A stretch of DNA of 35,589 nucleotides, taken from an uncultured Flavobacteriales bacterium (GTDB lineage Bacteria > Bacteroidota > Bacteroidia > Flavobacteriales > Crocinitomicaceae). Shown piece by piece: positions 34,445 to 35,589 of this stretch. The stretch lies in the NCBI GenBank assembly GCA_946480815.1, contig CAMLLB010000047.1, positions 1 to 35,589 of the forward strand, in the 5' to 3' direction. A program made the position numbers and the translations under genes. The stretch's first letter is position 1; each line of letters begins with the position of its first letter. Under the pieces are notes generated by a model. It was not told the origin of the DNA, did not search any database, and saw only the letters and a list, made by a program, of their open reading frames with translations.

Positions 34445-34489
34445 AAAAAACCCCGGTGACTGAGCGTAGTCGAAGTCCAGGGATTTTTT
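34445..34489 (-). terminator. Terminator of the RND gene with the same core sequence
   Basis: Read on the minus strand, the stem GGGG/CCCC-type flanks (CCCTGGACT against AGTCACCGGGG, imperfect) enclose a loop that contains the same CTTCGACTACGCTCAG core (34460-34475) and is followed by six T. It begins right after the RND stop codon. Confidence 0.7.
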
Positions 34490-35589
34490 TTAAGCATCTT
34501 CTTTTTTCACCTCTACTTTCGGTGGGATCAATTTGTAGATGATCGGAGTTACAACACGCGAAAGCAAGGTTGAACTGATCAATCCACCGATCAACACGAT
34601 TGCCAAAGGAGAAATCAACGGATTGGTGGAAATCGCGATTGGAATCAACCCTCCGATTGCGGTGAGTGAAGTCAGTACGATCGGCAGGAAGCGTACTTCT
34701 CCCGCCTCGCGGATCGCTTCATCCAGGCTCCGGCCTTCTTCCCGTAAATGATTCGTGAAATCGACGAGCAAAATGGAGTTCTTCACCTCAATTCCCGCCA
34801 AAGCAATCAATCCGATTACCGCAACAAACGAAAGGGAATTTCCGGTCATCCAAAGCGCAATAACAGCCCCCACAATTCCAAGTGGGATAACCGACAACAC
34901 AATCAATGTACTCTTGAACGTTTTGAACAATAAGATCAATACCGCAACGAATAAGAAAACGGTAATCGTGATGATGGTATTAAATCCTCCGAATGATTCG
35001 TTCCGCGATTCAAACTCACCACCCATCACATAAGAATACCCTTGCGGCAGTTTCTTTTGGTCCATTTTTGCAATAACCTCGTTGATCAGGTTGTCCGGCA
35101 AGATTCCTTTTTGAGCAAAAGCACTTACAGTAACTGTTCGGACTTTGTTCAGGTGATTAATGAACAAGGGAGAACTTTCCAATTTCAAACTTGCAATTTG
35201 GGAAAGCAAAATGGCCTGTCCCTGCTGATTGTTGATGTACAATTGGTTGAAGACATCCAAGGTAGCGCGTTCCCCTTTATGCGTAGTCAAAAGCATGGAA
35301 AACTCATCATTATTTTCATCCGAAAATGTTCCCAGATCAAAACCTGCTATGGCCAAACGAACAGTTCTGTCAATATCCACGGTATTCACTCCCAAAGCAC
35401 GCGCTTTTTCCTTGGAAATAACCAGTTTGAAATCGGATTTCAGGTTACTGACCGGGTTGTTTACATACATGGTCCCCGGAGTTTCCTTCAGCATGGTTTC
35501 CACTTCCTGACTCAATTTACGTAAAGTATCCAGGTTGTCTCCGGAAAGACGTACTTCCACCGGTGCTGTCATTGGCGGGCCTTGTTCAA
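34490..35589 (-). CDS. RND-family efflux transporter, C-terminal part (partial)
   Basis: The last 366 or so codons of an inner-membrane RND pump; the frame is open to the window edge and the residues just upstream of an internal Met read EQGPP, so the gene starts outside the window and that Met is not the start. Visible parts are the porter-domain end (APVEVRLSG, then PGTMYVNNP and KARALGVNTVDIDRTV), GYSYVMGGEFESRNESF, and the C-terminal membrane half with IGLIALAGIEVKNSILLVDFTNHLREEGRSLDEAIREAGEVRFLPIVLTSLTAIGGLIPIA, the conserved RND block (each part shortened here in meaning, not sequence). It ends in a Lys/Glu-rich tail. It belongs to the AcrB/CzcA-like group; substrate unknown. Confidence 0.93.
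   Translation of the reverse strand, partial: EQGPPMTAPVEVRLSGDNLDTLRKLSQEVETMLKETPGTMYVNNPVSNLKSDFKLVISKEKARALGVNTVDIDRTVRLAIAGFDLGTFSDENNDEFSMLLTTHKGERATLDVFNQLYINNQQGQAILLSQIASLKLESSPLFINHLNKVRTVTVSAFAQKGILPDNLINEVIAKMDQKKLPQGYSYVMGGEFESRNESFGGFNTIITITVFLFVAVLILLFKTFKSTLIVLSVIPLGIVGAVIALWMTGNSLSFVAVIGLIALAGIEVKNSILLVDFTNHLREEGRSLDEAIREAGEVRFLPIVLTSLTAIGGLIPIAISTNPLISPLAIVLIGGLISSTLLSRVVTPIIYKLIPPKVEVKKEDA

Overview
The window looks like a chromosomal segment of a Bacteroidota bacterium, most likely order Flavobacteriales. A Fluviicola or Crocinitomicaceae-like member is only my guess from gene style. The evidence is a PorX-type receiver-PglZ protein, two secreted proteins ending in type IX secretion (T9SS) type A sorting domains, SprB-type repeats, many short lipoproteins, and promoter boxes of the Bacteroidota form TAnnTTTG (often TAnnTTCG here). 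No rRNA, tRNA, CRISPR array, phage or insertion sequence is visible. Most of the window is ordinary vertically inherited gene content.

Layout. 1-3 kb: a TerC-family membrane protein divergent from uvrB. 3-6.3 kb: a Cys-rich lipoprotein, a DUF3817 membrane protein, a ComB-like phosphatase overlapping a secreted zinc phospholipase C/S1-P1 nuclease-fold protein, and a SlyD-type isomerase. 6.3-12 kb: an outer-membrane barrel protein, an alpha/beta hydrolase, a NatA/NatB-type ABC exporter and an SF1 helicase. 12-15 kb (minus strand): a membrane HisKA_2 histidine kinase with a downstream membrane protein of unknown function and no response regulator, and a divergent outer-membrane barrel gene. 15-19.7 kb: porX and tsaE (overlapping, minus), alanine dehydrogenase-like (minus), and an HD-domain phosphohydrolase divergent from porX. 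19.8-21.7 kb: a lipoprotein and an SRPBCC protein behind a heptamer tandem repeat. 22-26 kb (minus): two T9SS cargo proteins, one of them a predicted secreted nuclease, and a small exported protein made of two repeats. 26.3-31.2 kb: a lipoprotein, a uracil-DNA-glycosylase-fold protein, a small membrane protein, DUF4180, a class C beta-lactamase-like serine hydrolase and a frameshifted DoxX remnant. 31.2-35.6 kb (minus): a WG-repeat protein, a small secreted protein and the C-terminal part of an RND efflux transporter that runs off the window.

How genes may work together. PorX is known to control T9SS gene expression, and two T9SS clients lie a few kb away. PorX carries a PglZ phosphodiesterase domain and its divergent neighbour is an HD phosphohydrolase, so both may act on nucleotides, although a joint pathway is inference. 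DNA repair and nucleic-acid functions (uvrB, UDG-like protein, SF1 helicase, secreted nuclease) are scattered and do not form one operon.

The most distinctive non-coding feature is the density of hairpin-forming intergenic repeats of several families. They include two terminators that share one 16-nt loop sequence, a cluster of palindromes near 7.8 kb, and a CTTTTTGGCAATG-type hairpin found at two or three sites. I did not find a convincing undescribed multi-gene system. The best leads are the kinase/membrane-protein pair, the alanine dehydrogenase with an altered active-site position, the duplicated small exported protein, and the shared-loop terminators.
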